Shown here one piece after another: positions 53,237 to 62,871 of a stretch of 64,000 bases of DNA (positions are counted from its first letter, which is position 1; every line of letters starts with the position of its first letter). Origin of the DNA: Anaerobium acetethylicum (GTDB lineage Bacteria > Bacillota > Clostridia > Lachnospirales > Lachnospiraceae). The position numbers were made by a program, and so were the translations under genes. The notes under the pieces are model-generated. The model was not told the origin of the DNA. It did no database searches and saw only the letters and a program-made list of their open reading frames with translations. The stretch spans positions 62,001 to 126,000 of the forward strand of contig NZ_FMKA01000005.1 in assembly GCF_900096945.1 (NCBI RefSeq). The letters run 5' to 3'.

Positions 53237-54154
53237 ATGCTGTACCGCAAAAGTGATATGAATTTTAAAGAAAAGGGAAATCAAAATCTTATGAAGGCTA
53301 TAAAAGCCGTACACAGGATGATAGAAAACAGCGATATAGACAAATACAGGCAGTCTCAGGACAATCTGGGATCGATCTACACGAACAGCAAAGAGGTGGA
53401 ATTTGAAGACATCATGATAGATGGCATGCCGGCGGAATGGGTGACTGCAAACCGTCCGCATCAGGAAAGAAAAGTGATCCTTTACTGCCATGGCGGCGGG
53501 TTCAAGACAGGAAGCTTCAGATATGCCAGATCGATTACGACAAAGCTGGCAACGAGCACGTCCATGGATGTACTATGCTTCGATTACCGTCTTGCCCCTG
53601 AACACCCTTATCCGGCGGCACAGGAGGATGTATTGAAGGCGTGGGATTATCTCATGTATCTTGGATACGGCGCCCGGGATGTCATAGTGGCGGGCGATTC
53701 GGCAGGAGGAAACCTTGTCCTGACGCTTGTGCTGAAACTGAAGGAGCAGGGAAGAAAACTGCCAAAAGGGCTTGTCTGCATTTCGCCATGGACAGATATG
53801 ACGCTTCAGGGCAGGTCCCATGAGACAAGGATGGAGATAGATCCCGTATTGAGCAGGGATTACCTGATTTCTTCAATCAATGCTTATGTTGGAGGGGAGG
53901 AACTCGAGAATCCTTTCATATCGCCATTGTTCGCCGATTTTAGCGGATTTCCGCCTGTTTATATCCAGGTGGGGGATAATGAAATCCTCCTCCATGATTC
54001 TATATGTCTTGACAAGAAGCTCAGAAAGGCAGGCGTTTACTCACGGATAGATATATTCCGGGGGATGTGGCATGTATTCCAGATGTCTCCTTTCAAGAAA
54101 GCGTATGATGCCATGGATCAGATTGCAGAATTTATTTTTGAGATTGCCGGATGA
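53237..54154 (+). CDS. Alpha/beta hydrolase, hormone-sensitive lipase-like
   Basis: A 305-residue esterase of the HSL family. The oxyanion-hole motif is 'HGGGF' (85-89), and the nucleophile is S155 in 'GDSAGG'. The acid and base are probably in 'VGDNEILLHDS' and 'GMWHVFQM'. No signal peptide. The start is uncertain: ATG at 53237 has 'ggagga' about 18 bases away, and an internal ATG at 53258 is possible. Divergent partner of the acyltransferase/DUF6320 pair, perhaps undoing or supplying acyl groups (inference). Confidence 0.85.
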   Translation: MLYRKSDMNFKEKGNQNLMKAIKAVHRMIENSDIDKYRQSQDNLGSIYTNSKEVEFEDIMIDGMPAEWVTANRPHQERKVILYCHGGGFKTGSFRYARSITTKLATSTSMDVLCFDYRLAPEHPYPAAQEDVLKAWDYLMYLGYGARDVIVAGDSAGGNLVLTLVLKLKEQGRKLPKGLVCISPWTDMTLQGRSHETRMEIDPVLSRDYLISSINAYVGGEELENPFISPLFADFSGFPPVYIQVGDNEILLHDSICLDKKLRKAGVYSRIDIFRGMWHVFQMSPFKKAYDAMDQIAEFIFEIAG

Positions 54155-54224
54155 CAGGAACCGTTTAAAAGGAAATCGGTTTTGTGCGCAGAATATATCA
54201 TATATGGACCATTCGTGACTGCTT

Positions 54225-54259
54225 TGTAACTATTCAGGACATAATACTGAATAGTTACA
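54225..54259 (+). terminator. Terminator after the hydrolase
   Basis: A perfect 13-base stem 'tgtaactattcag'/'ctgaatagttaca' with a nine-base loop, followed by 'ttatttt'. Confidence 0.75.
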
Positions 54260-54291
54260 TTATTTTCATCATTTGACGGGGGGAATGACAG

Positions 54292-55296
54292 ATGATAAGG
54301 GAAAAAATTGAAAATTGGGAAAGCGAGTATTTAAGCCCTTATGCATCCCTGAGCCAGAATTCGAAGGGCAGGGAGATCGAAGAGCCGCAGTGCGATATCA
54401 GGCCTGTTTATCAGAGAGACAGGGACAGGATCCTGCACTCCAAGGCGTTCAGGAGGCTCAAGCACAAAACCCAGGTGTTCCTTACGCCGGCAGGCGACCA
54501 TTACCGTACGAGGCTGACGCATACGCTGGAAGTATCGCAGAATGCGAGAACGATTGCGAAGGCACTGCGCCTGAACGAGGACCTTGCCGAGGCAATCGCG
54601 CTGGGGCATGATCTGGGGCATACCCCTTTCGGACATGCGGGAGAAAGCGCACTGGACGAGGTCTGCAGTGTGGGATTCAGACATTTCGAACAGAGCCTGA
54701 GAGTAGTCGAGAGAGTGGAGAAGAAGGGAAAAGGGCTGAATCTTACTTTTGAAGTGAGGGACGGCATACTGAACCATCCGACGGCTGGCATGCCGTGTAC
54801 GCTGGAGGGGAAAATAGTCAGGCTATCCGATAAAATCGCATATATAAACCATGATATCGATGACGCCATAAGGGGAAAAATCCTCACGGAAGAGGAGATA
54901 CCCGCAGAGTACAGAAACATTCTGGGATTCAGCTCCAGGGAAAGGCTCAATACGCTGATCCATGATATTGTGTCGCAGAGCGAGGGGAAGGCGGATATAT
55001 TCATGTCGCCCCACGTGGAGGAGGCCATGAAAAATCTCAGGGCTTTCATGTTCGAGCATGTGTATACGAATCCCAGGGCAAAAGGCGAGGAATACAAGGC
55101 CAAGAATCTGCTGAAGGAGCTTTACGGACACTATCTGAAGCATCCGGAGGAGATGCCGGAGGAATATATTCATATGATCGAGTTTAAAAATGAAAAGGCG
55201 GAACGTGTAGTCTGCGATTATATTGCCGGAATGACAGACCAGTACTCTATTGCAAAATTTGAGGAATTATTTGTCCCGAATTCCTGGAAGATTTAA
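54292..55296 (+). CDS. dgt: Deoxyguanosinetriphosphate triphosphohydrolase-like protein
   Basis: A 334-residue HD-domain phosphohydrolase that splits dNTP to nucleoside and tripolyphosphate. HD motifs are visible: 'RLTHTLEVSQ' and 'GHDLGHTPFGHAGE'. The N-terminal 'YRTRLTHTLEV' and central 'HNPTAGM'-equivalent ('NHPTAGMPCTLEG') parts match the short type-2 Dgt group. First gene of the dgt-dnaG-rpoD block; dnaG starts 49 bases later. Confidence 0.9.
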   Translation: MIREKIENWESEYLSPYASLSQNSKGREIEEPQCDIRPVYQRDRDRILHSKAFRRLKHKTQVFLTPAGDHYRTRLTHTLEVSQNARTIAKALRLNEDLAEAIALGHDLGHTPFGHAGESALDEVCSVGFRHFEQSLRVVERVEKKGKGLNLTFEVRDGILNHPTAGMPCTLEGKIVRLSDKIAYINHDIDDAIRGKILTEEEIPAEYRNILGFSSRERLNTLIHDIVSQSEGKADIFMSPHVEEAMKNLRAFMFEHVYTNPRAKGEEYKAKNLLKELYGHYLKHPEEMPEEYIHMIEFKNEKAERVVCDYIAGMTDQYSIAKFEELFVPNSWKI

Positions 55297-55345
55297 AAAG
55301 GAAATTGGACATGAATGCCGAATATTTAAAGGTGGAGGAAATACA

Positions 55346-57127
55346 ATGCGTTATTCGGAAGATTTAATAGAAGAAATAAGAATGAAAAATGACATCGTAG
55401 ATGTGATTTCGGGTTATGTAAAGCTGCAGAAGAGGGGAGCGACCTATTTTGGCCTGTGCCCATTCCATAACGAAAAAACGCCTTCCTTTTCCGTGACCCC
55501 GAGAAAACAGATGTACTACTGTTTTGGCTGTGGTGCCGGAGGAAACGTGTTTACTTTCATTATGAATTATGAGAATTTCACATTTTTTGAAGCGCTGAAG
55601 TTTCTGGCAGACAGGGTAGGAGTGGCGCTGCCTGAAATGGAATATTCGGAAGAAGCGAAGAAGAAGGCGGATATCAAGTCCAGCATATTAGAAATCAATA
55701 AACAGGCTGCAAACTACTACTATTATCAGCTGAAAAGCGAAAACGGAAAGCAGGCTTATGACTACCTGAGGAACAGGGAACTTACGGATGAAACCATCAA
55801 GAGGTTCGGACTGGGGGCTTCCAGCAAATACAGCGGAGACCTTTATAAGTTTTTAAAGGGCAAGGGGTATTCGGATAAGCTCCTGATGGAAACAGGACTG
55901 TTTAAGGCAGATGAGACAAGAGGGATAACCGACAGGTTCTGGAACAGGGTCATTTTCCCGATACTGGACGTGAACAACAGGGTAATAGGATTTGGCGGCA
56001 GGGTTATGGGCGACGGAGAACCAAAATATTTGAACTCTCCGGAGACGAAGGCTTTCGATAAAAGCCGTAATCTTTACGGACTTAATTTTGCAAGGACATC
56101 GAGGAGGCCAAACCTCATAATCTGTGAAGGCTATATGGATGTGATCGCACTCCATCAGGCAGGCTTCACCAATGCAGTCGCTTCCCTGGGAACTGCATTC
56201 ACAAGCCAGCAGTCAAGCCTGATCAAAAGGTATGCGGAAGAAGTGCTCCTTACATACGACAGCGACGGTGCGGGCGTAAAAGCGGCCCTCAGGGCGATTC
56301 CCATACTGAAGGAGTCGGGCCTGAGCGTCAAGGTCATTAACATGAGGCCTTACAAGGATCCGGACGAGTTTATCAAGAATCTGGGCCCCGAAGCCTTTGA
56401 GGAAAGGATAAGAAACGCGTCAAATGCATTTTTCTATGAACTAGAAGTAATGGAACAGCAGTATAACATGAAGGACCCGGAGGAGAAGACGTCATTTTAT
56501 AATGTCATTGCAAGGAAGCTTCTGGATTTCCCGGAAGAGATCGAACGAAACAATTACATTGAGGCGGTTGCGGGAAAATACCATATGGGTTATGAAAACC
56601 TCAGAAATCTGGTCAACCAGCTGGCTATAAGGCTTGGACCAAAGCGGGAAAGCGAAAAGCCAAAATCAGGGATGAACAGGAACAAAGAAAAAGAAGACGG
56701 TGCAAAGCAGGCGCAGAAGCTTCTGCTCACCTGGCTCATTGAGGATCCGAGGCTCTTCGATTATATAAAGACATATATAAGCCCAGGGGATTTTGTGGAG
56801 CCGATTTACCACAGCGTTGCCGATCAGCTGTTCCTGCAGCATGAGAACGGAGACATCAATCCTGCGAAGATCATTAACAGTTTTCAGGCAGAGGAGGAGC
56901 ACAAGGAGGTGGCCGGGCTGTTCAATGCAAGGCTCGATCAGGTGGAAACCAAAGAAGAGAGGGAAAAAGCGCTGAAGGATATCGTCTTCAGGGTGAAGCA
57001 GAACAGTGCGGAATCTATCACAAAAAATCTGGATCCGACTGATATCATGGGACTTCAGAAAGTGATTACCATGAAAAGGGAACTGCAGAATCTGGAAAAA
57101 CTGCATATTTCCATAGACTGGGAGTAA
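55346..57127 (+). CDS. dnaG: DNA primase
   Basis: A 593-residue primase that makes RNA primers at the replication fork. The N-terminal zinc domain is 'CPFHNEKTPSF'...'CFGCGAGG' (about 39-65). The RNA polymerase domain has 'EGYMDVIALHQAG' and the TOPRIM acidic motif 'YDSDGAG'. The C-terminal helicase-binding domain follows a charged linker near 450. ATG at 55346 follows 'ggtggagg'; the open frame from 55250 overlaps dgt and is not used. Confidence 0.96.
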   Translation: MRYSEDLIEEIRMKNDIVDVISGYVKLQKRGATYFGLCPFHNEKTPSFSVTPRKQMYYCFGCGAGGNVFTFIMNYENFTFFEALKFLADRVGVALPEMEYSEEAKKKADIKSSILEINKQAANYYYYQLKSENGKQAYDYLRNRELTDETIKRFGLGASSKYSGDLYKFLKGKGYSDKLLMETGLFKADETRGITDRFWNRVIFPILDVNNRVIGFGGRVMGDGEPKYLNSPETKAFDKSRNLYGLNFARTSRRPNLIICEGYMDVIALHQAGFTNAVASLGTAFTSQQSSLIKRYAEEVLLTYDSDGAGVKAALRAIPILKESGLSVKVINMRPYKDPDEFIKNLGPEAFEERIRNASNAFFYELEVMEQQYNMKDPEEKTSFYNVIARKLLDFPEEIERNNYIEAVAGKYHMGYENLRNLVNQLAIRLGPKRESEKPKSGMNRNKEKEDGAKQAQKLLLTWLIEDPRLFDYIKTYISPGDFVEPIYHSVADQLFLQHENGDINPAKIINSFQAEEEHKEVAGLFNARLDQVETKEEREKALKDIVFRVKQNSAESITKNLDPTDIMGLQKVITMKRELQNLEKLHISIDWE

Positions 57128-57204
57128 CAATTCTGTTTCTTCGTGCTTTTGCAGACAGGAAGCAGATTAACATATAAATAAAATCTTGGAAGGATGAAAA
57201 TATA

Positions 57205-58329
57205 ATGGAAGAAAATGTAGAAATGTTAGAAAACATGGAAAAGTTTAACGAGAAACTCAAGGAACTCCTTGCCCTCGCAAAAAGGAAGAAAAATGTACTG
57301 GAATATCAGGAAATAAACGAATTTTTTGTCGACATGGAACTTGATGCCGATAAATTTGAAAAAATCCTGGACTTCCTGGAAAACAGCAACATCGACGTAC
57401 TGCGAATAACAGATGAAGAAGAGGAGGATGAAGAAATCATCCTCGAAGACGAAGATGAAGTTGATGTTGAAAAACTCGACCTTTCCATACCTGATGGTAT
57501 CAGCATCGAAGATCCGGTAAGGATGTATCTGAAGGAAATCGGAAAAGTACCTCTCCTTAGCGCAGATGATGAAATCGATCTTGCACAGAAGATGGAAAAT
57601 GGTGACGTGGAAGCAAAGAAAAAGCTGGCAGAGGCTAACCTGCGTCTTGTCGTAAGTATTGCAAAGCGTTATGTGGGACGAGGAATGCTTTTCCTTGATC
57701 TTATCCAGGAAGGCAATCTGGGGCTTATTAAAGCTGTTGAAAAATTCGATTACAGAAAAGGTTATAAGTTCAGTACCTATGCGACCTGGTGGATCAGACA
57801 GGCTATAACAAGAGCCATTGCCGATCAGGCAAGGACAATCCGTATTCCGGTGCATATGGTAGAAACCATCAATAAGCTGATCCGCGTTTCGAGACAGCTT
57901 CTGCAGGAATTAGGAAGAGAACCGGTGCCGGAAGAAATCGCTGAGGTAATGAACATGCCTGTTGAAAGGGTAAGGGAAATCCTTAAGATATCACAGGAAC
58001 CTGTTTCGCTTGAAACTCCGATCGGTGAAGAGGAAGACAGCCATCTTGGTGACTTTATCCAGGATGATAATGTTCCTGTACCGGCAGAAGCAGCTGCTTT
58101 TACGCTTTTGAAAGAACAGCTGGTTGAAGTGCTCGGAACCCTTACTGAAAGGGAACAGAAAGTGTTGAGACTGAGATTCGGCCTTGATGACGGACGCGCA
58201 AGAACTTTGGAAGAAGTTGGAAAGGAATTCAACGTAACCCGTGAAAGAATCCGTCAGATAGAAGCCAAGGCGCTCAGAAAACTGCGTCATCCCAGCCGAA
58301 GCAGAAAACTGAAAGACTATCTTGACTAG
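57205..58329 (+). CDS. rpoD: Primary RNA polymerase sigma factor
   Basis: Housekeeping sigma factor (sigma-A), 374 residues, typical of Firmicutes, which have a short region 1.1. An acidic stretch lies at about 70-95, region 1.2 at '[11 protein letters not shown]', region 2 at '[16 protein letters not shown]' and '[15 protein letters not shown]', and region 4 helix-turn-helix at '[19 protein letters not shown]'. It follows dnaG by 77 bases in the classical macromolecular-synthesis order. Confidence 0.97.
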   Translation: MEENVEMLENMEKFNEKLKELLALAKRKKNVLEYQEINEFFVDMELDADKFEKILDFLENSNIDVLRITDEEEEDEEIILEDEDEVDVEKLDLSIPDGISIEDPVRMYLKEIGKVPLLSADDEIDLAQKMENGDVEAKKKLAEANLRLVVSIAKRYVGRGMLFLDLIQEGNLGLIKAVEKFDYRKGYKFSTYATWWIRQAITRAIADQARTIRIPVHMVETINKLIRVSRQLLQELGREPVPEEIAEVMNMPVERVREILKISQEPVSLETPIGEEEDSHLGDFIQDDNVPVPAEAAAFTLLKEQLVEVLGTLTEREQKVLRLRFGLDDGRARTLEEVGKEFNVTRERIRQIEAKALRKLRHPSRSRKLKDYLD

Positions 58330-58338
58330 GGGATTCTT

Positions 58339-59031
58339 ATGCAGCTATCAAAGAGACTGTCTGCAGTAGCAGGCTTAGTAACCCCGGGAAACCGGCTTGT
58401 GGATGTCGGGACAGACCATGGTTATATTCCGATTTATCTGGTAAGTGAGAAAATCGTGCCTGGGGCCCTCGCAATGGATATCAATCGCGGACCCTTAGAG
58501 CGCGCAAAAGAGCATATTTCAGAAAACCATCTGGAAGATCACATCGAAACAAGACTTTCAGACGGAGTCAGCGCCCTGAAGGCTGGAGAGGCTGACAGCC
58601 TCATTGTAGCCGGAATGGGCGGAGGGCTTGTGGTCAGGATCATGTCTGAAGGAAGGGAAGTGCTGTCTGGACTGAAGGAATTCATTTTACAGCCACAGTC
58701 TGAAATAGAGACGGTAAGAAGGTTTCTTCAGGATTCCGGGTATCTGATCACAGAGGAAGATATGGTTCTGGAAGACGGTAAATTCTATCCTGTGATGAAA
58801 GCTGTTCATGGGACAATGGATTATGAGAGCAGGATATTTTTCAAATTCGGCAGACATCTGCTAGAAGATAAAAACCCTGTTCTGAAGAAGTATCTGGAAA
58901 AGGAATACCTTGCCTGCCTTAAGATCAGGGAAGCCCTGAATGCCAGGAGAACAGAGAATACGGCCCGCCGTCTTCAGGAGATAGAAGAGGAAATAAAGGA
59001 TATTCTGGAAGCCAAAAAGTATTTCGATTAA
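58339..59031 (+). CDS. trmK: tRNA (adenine-22-N1)-methyltransferase
   Basis: A 230-residue SAM-dependent methyltransferase of the TrmK family. The SAM loop 'DVGTDHGYIPIYL' lies near residue 22 and the catalytic-region motif 'VAGMGGGLVVRIM' near 95. It starts 9 bases after rpoD and is followed closely by the Nif3-like gene, a pairing common in Firmicutes. Confidence 0.92.
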   Translation: MQLSKRLSAVAGLVTPGNRLVDVGTDHGYIPIYLVSEKIVPGALAMDINRGPLERAKEHISENHLEDHIETRLSDGVSALKAGEADSLIVAGMGGGLVVRIMSEGREVLSGLKEFILQPQSEIETVRRFLQDSGYLITEEDMVLEDGKFYPVMKAVHGTMDYESRIFFKFGRHLLEDKNPVLKKYLEKEYLACLKIREALNARRTENTARRLQEIEEEIKDILEAKKYFD

Positions 59032-59051
59032 AACTAAAGAGGGTGAGCAAG

Positions 59052-60143
59052 GTGAATTGCGGAAACATCATAAAAAACCTGGAACAGCTTGCGCCGCTGC
59101 GTTATGCAGAATCCTGGGATAACCCAGGGCTCCTGGCGGGGCGGAGGGATAAGGAAGTCAGAAAAGTGTTCGTTGCCCTTGATGCCACGGATCATATCAT
59201 TGACCAGGCAATCAGGCAGGGAGCGGACATGCTGATTACTCATCATCCGCTGATTTTCAAGGGAATCAGCCAGATCAATGACGACGAGGCTACAGGAAGA
59301 CGCCTTATACGGCTGATACAGAACGACATTTCCTATTATGCAATGCATACCAATTACGATGTCTGTGTCATGGCGGATCTGGCAGCCGGGTATCTGGGCA
59401 TGACTGACAGGCATATCCTGGAAACGACCTATGAGGCGAAATATCTCAAGATTGCAGTCTATGTACCGGATGAGTATGCAGACAGGGTAAGGGAAGCAAT
59501 GCTCGGCGCAGGAGCCGGACATGTTGGAAATTACTCCCACTGCAGCTATAATATCAAAGGGACAGGCACCTTCATTCCTTTGGAGGGCACTAATCCCTTC
59601 TCCGGGGAAATAGGCTCATTGGCACGAACTTCAGAAGTAAAGATAGAAACCATCGTGCAGAGAGATCTGGTTGGGAAGGTCGTAAAAGCAATGAAAGAAG
59701 CGCATCCCTACGAAGAAGTGGCCTATGATATCTACGAGCTTTGCCTGGACGGCGAGAAAGCAGGGATCGGCAGGACAGGGATCCTCCCTTACAGGATGAC
59801 TCTCGGACAATGCTGCCAGTTTGTCAAAGACAAGTTCGATCTGGAGCATGTGAAAGTCTTCGGAGATTTGGATTCCTGGGTCAGTATGGCAGCAATATCT
59901 CCCGGCTCTGGAAAATCCATGATCAGGCCGGCCCTGAAATCAGGAGTACAGGTGCTGATTACCGGAGATATCGGACATCATGAAGGAATTGATGCAGTGT
60001 CTGATGGACTGGCGGTAATAGATGCCGGACACTACGGACTTGAACATATTTTCGTTCTTCAGATGAAAGACTATCTGGAAAAGGTATTTGAAGATCTGGA
60101 AATTGTCCGGGAAGAAATCACACAGCCATTCAGCATTGTCTGA
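59052..60143 (+). CDS. Nif3-like dinuclear metal-centre protein
   Basis: A 363-residue member of the Nif3/DUF34 family, forming hexameric rings with a two-metal site. Metal-binding histidines are in 'THHPLIFKG' and in the C-terminal 'GHYGLEH'. The extra middle part (about 130-230) is the PII-like insert of the longer members. GTG at 59052 is preferred over the GTG at 59043 because 'gaggg' is then spaced correctly. Function is unsettled (GTP cyclohydrolase-like activity has been proposed). Confidence 0.9.
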   Translation: MNCGNIIKNLEQLAPLRYAESWDNPGLLAGRRDKEVRKVFVALDATDHIIDQAIRQGADMLITHHPLIFKGISQINDDEATGRRLIRLIQNDISYYAMHTNYDVCVMADLAAGYLGMTDRHILETTYEAKYLKIAVYVPDEYADRVREAMLGAGAGHVGNYSHCSYNIKGTGTFIPLEGTNPFSGEIGSLARTSEVKIETIVQRDLVGKVVKAMKEAHPYEEVAYDIYELCLDGEKAGIGRTGILPYRMTLGQCCQFVKDKFDLEHVKVFGDLDSWVSMAAISPGSGKSMIRPALKSGVQVLITGDIGHHEGIDAVSDGLAVIDAGHYGLEHIFVLQMKDYLEKVFEDLEIVREEITQPFSIV

Positions 60144-60182
60144 CGGAATCTCTGCAACTGAGCATTCATCAAGGAGGAGCAT

Positions 60183-61847
60183 ATGGATAGTTTTGTTAAA
60201 GTAACAATTGGGGATGAAGTAAAATCTTATAAATTCGGTACAAGGTTTTCTGCAATTGCAGAAGAATACCTGGACAGGTATGAAGATGATATCGTTCTGG
60301 TGACGGTAAACGGAAGGTTACAGGAACTTCATAAGTGTCTGGAGGGAGACTGCAGGCTTGAACTGGTAACCACGTCTGATACGTGCGGGTATAACGCATA
60401 TAAGCGCAGTGCAACTTTGATGCTGCTGAAGGCTGTGTATGAGATAGCCGGACACGAGAAAGTCAAAAAGCTGAGGGTCCTTTATTCAATTGACAGGGGA
60501 TACTACTGCAAAATGACGGGAGATGTGGAGCTCAACGAAGAATTCATTTCCAAGGTAAAGACAAGAATGTACGAACTGGTTGAAAAGAAGATTCCAATCA
60601 AAAAGCGTTCAGTCAATACGGATGAAGCGATCGATATGTTTAAAAAGTACGGGATGCATGATAAGGAAAGGCTTTTCCGCTACCGCAGGGTTTCGAAGGT
60701 AAATATATACAGCATGAACGGATTTGAGGATTACTATTATGGATATATGGTTCCGCATACGGGATATCTGAAATATTTTGATCTGTTCCTGTACGATGAG
60801 GGATTTGTAATCCAGCTTCCCGTAAAGTCCCGTCCAAAGGAGATCAAACCCTTCGAGCCAAAGCCGAAACTGTTCAATGTACAGAAAGAATCAACGCGCT
60901 GGGGAGATATGCTGGAGGTTGATACGGTAGGTGCACTGAATGATAAAATCGTTTCAGGCGGAATAAATGATCTGATTCTGGCCCAGGAAGCACTCCAGGA
61001 AAAGAAAATCGCCGATATTGCAGAGATGATCACCGGGCAGAAGGGAAAGAAGTTCGTTATGATAGCCGGACCTTCTTCATCGGGTAAGACCACATTTTCC
61101 CACAGGCTTTCCATACAGCTGATGGCACACGGCATGAAACCCCATCCGATTGCTGTCGACAATTATTTTGTTGAGAGGGAAAAGACGCCGAGGGATGAAT
61201 TCGGCGAATATGATTTCGAGTCGCTTCAGGCCATTGATATCGAACAGTTCAACAAAGACATGAATGCCCTTTTGAGAGGCGAGACCGTAGAAATTCCAGA
61301 ATTCAACTTCAGGACGGGAAGCCGCGAATATAAAGGCAATTTCAAGAATCTCGGTCCGGATGACATTCTGGTAATCGAAGGGATCCACTGCCTGAATGAC
61401 CAGTTGTCCTATTCCCTTCCACAGGAAAGCAAATTCAAGATATACATCAGCGGACTTACGCAGCTGAATATCGATGAACACAACAGGATTCCGACAACGG
61501 ATGGAAGGCTGATCAGACGGCTGGTGCGCGATGCAAGAACCAGGGGAATTTCTGAGAAGCAGACCATCGCCATGTGGGCTTCGGTACGACGGGGCGAGGA
61601 AAGGAATATTTTCCCATACCAGGAAGAAGCGGACGTGATGTTCAATTCAGCGCTTATCTATGAGCTTTCCGTTCTGAAACAGTATGCAGAGCCGATTCTC
61701 TTTGCCGTTGACAGGCAGGCGCCGGAATACGGAGAGGCCAAAAGGCTTTTGAAGTTCCTGGATTATTTCATTACTGTAGGAACTGAATATATTCCCAAAA
61801 ACTCTATTCTGCGGGAATTTATCGGGGGAAGCTGCTTTAAGGTTTAA
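60183..61847 (+). CDS. Nucleoside kinase with TGS-like and ThrRS-like N-terminus (uridine kinase family)
   Basis: A 554-residue protein. Residues 1 to about 65 resemble a TGS domain, about 70-220 resembles the second additional domain of threonyl-tRNA synthetase, and about 290-490 is a uridine kinase/phosphoribulokinase domain with P-loop 'AGPSSSGKTTFS' and 'EGIHCLND'. This composite protein is typical of Clostridia. It probably phosphorylates a nucleoside. An 'aaggagg' site precedes the ATG. Confidence 0.9.
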   Translation: MDSFVKVTIGDEVKSYKFGTRFSAIAEEYLDRYEDDIVLVTVNGRLQELHKCLEGDCRLELVTTSDTCGYNAYKRSATLMLLKAVYEIAGHEKVKKLRVLYSIDRGYYCKMTGDVELNEEFISKVKTRMYELVEKKIPIKKRSVNTDEAIDMFKKYGMHDKERLFRYRRVSKVNIYSMNGFEDYYYGYMVPHTGYLKYFDLFLYDEGFVIQLPVKSRPKEIKPFEPKPKLFNVQKESTRWGDMLEVDTVGALNDKIVSGGINDLILAQEALQEKKIADIAEMITGQKGKKFVMIAGPSSSGKTTFSHRLSIQLMAHGMKPHPIAVDNYFVEREKTPRDEFGEYDFESLQAIDIEQFNKDMNALLRGETVEIPEFNFRTGSREYKGNFKNLGPDDILVIEGIHCLNDQLSYSLPQESKFKIYISGLTQLNIDEHNRIPTTDGRLIRRLVRDARTRGISEKQTIAMWASVRRGEERNIFPYQEEADVMFNSALIYELSVLKQYAEPILFAVDRQAPEYGEAKRLLKFLDYFITVGTEYIPKNSILREFIGGSCFKV

Positions 61848-61865
61848 CCTTCAGGTCTTTCAAGG

Positions 61866-61894
61866 TTTACAAAAAGCGAAATTAGTGTTAAAAT
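61866..61894 (+). promoter_or_regulatory. Promoter of rnpB
   Basis: TTTACA at 61866-61871 and TAAAAT at 61889-61894 with a 17-base spacer. The expected start falls at the 5' end of the RNase P RNA. Confidence 0.65.
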
Positions 61895-61905
61895 GTCAAA
61901 GGTTA

Positions 61906-62255
61906 AATGAGTAGGACAAATGATCGCAGCTGCGGATGCCGAAAGGCAGCAGGTGAGGAAAGTCCGGGCTTCATAGGGCAGGATGCCGGATAACGTCCGG
62001 TGGAGGCGACTCCAAGGCTAGTGCAACAGAAATATACCGCCGGCTTCGGCCGGTAAGGGTGGAAGGGTAGCTTAAGAGACTACCGCCTTCCTGGTAACAG
62101 GGAGGGCATATGTAAACCCCATTCGAAGCAAGACCGAATAAAAAGCGATACGGCTGCCCGCCGTGCTTTTAGGTGGGTCGCTAGAGCCTGCTGGCAACAG
62201 CAGGTGTAGATAGATGATCATTCACGACATAACCCGGCTTATCGTCCTGCTCATT
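61906..62255 (+). ncRNA. rnpB: RNase P RNA component (class A)
   Basis: Catalytic RNA that matures tRNA 5' ends. Ends 'aatgagtaggac' and 'gtcctgctcatt' pair as helix P1. The conserved core 'gaggaaagtccgggct' occurs near the 5' end and its partner 'acataacccggctta' near the 3' end, with 'aggctagtgcaacaga' between. Length of about 350 bases is normal for the ancestral A-type. Confidence 0.95.
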
Positions 62256-62340
62256 TGACTTTGAAATGAACTCTATTTATAGGAACTGAACGCAGTTCCT
62301 GTTTCATCTCGTAGGACGAACTATCCTAAGAGATTAAAAA

Positions 62341-62390
62341 AACCGGCACCGCCAGGGATTTCAACTCCTGTCGGTGCCGGTTTCTTCGTG
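62341..62390. terminator. Bidirectional terminator
   Basis: 'aaccggcaccg' pairs with 'cggtgccggtt', with A run on the left and 'tttctt' on the right. It separates rnpB from the convergent pyrI. Confidence 0.85.
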
Positions 62391-62405
62391 TTCGGGCCCT
62401 GCTGG

Positions 62406-62831
62406 TTACAGGGTGTATTTTTCTTCGCAGTATCTGCAGCGGTATACTTCCTTTTCAGGGTCGGTCAGCATGAAAATCTGATCGAGTTCCTGTTCGATGG
62501 AAGTTATGCAGCGGGGATTCTTGCACTTCAGGACATTCCTGATCTCTTTAGGAAGACGGAGCGTAAGCTTTTCTGTGATTTCCCCGTTTCTGATGATATT
62601 GATCGTGATATTGTGATCGATAAATCCCAGAATATCAAGGTTGACGATATCAACAGGGCATTCCACCTTGATAATATCCTTCTTCCCCATCTTGTTGCTT
62701 TTTGCATTCTTAATAATAGCGACGCAGCAGTCAAGCTGGCCTAACTGTAAATCTCTGTATATAGACATGCTTTTTCCAGCCTGTATATGATCCAGAACAA
62801 ATCCGTTTTCTATTTTTCCTACATTTAACAT
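62406..62831 (-). CDS. pyrI: Aspartate carbamoyltransferase regulatory subunit
   Basis: A 141-residue allosteric subunit of aspartate transcarbamoylase in pyrimidine synthesis. The C-terminal zinc domain has its four cysteines ('CKNPRC' and 'CRYC'). ATG at 62831 follows 'ggaggt'; an upstream in-frame ATG at 62855 overlaps the pyrB end region and is less likely. It follows pyrB by 40 bases. Confidence 0.93.
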   Translation of the reverse strand: MLNVGKIENGFVLDHIQAGKSMSIYRDLQLGQLDCCVAIIKNAKSNKMGKKDIIKVECPVDIVNLDILGFIDHNITINIIRNGEITEKLTLRLPKEIRNVLKCKNPRCITSIEQELDQIFMLTDPEKEVYRCRYCEEKYTL

Positions 62832-62871
62832 GCTTTTACCTCCAGAATTATCCATTTAATACCTCCTGTAC

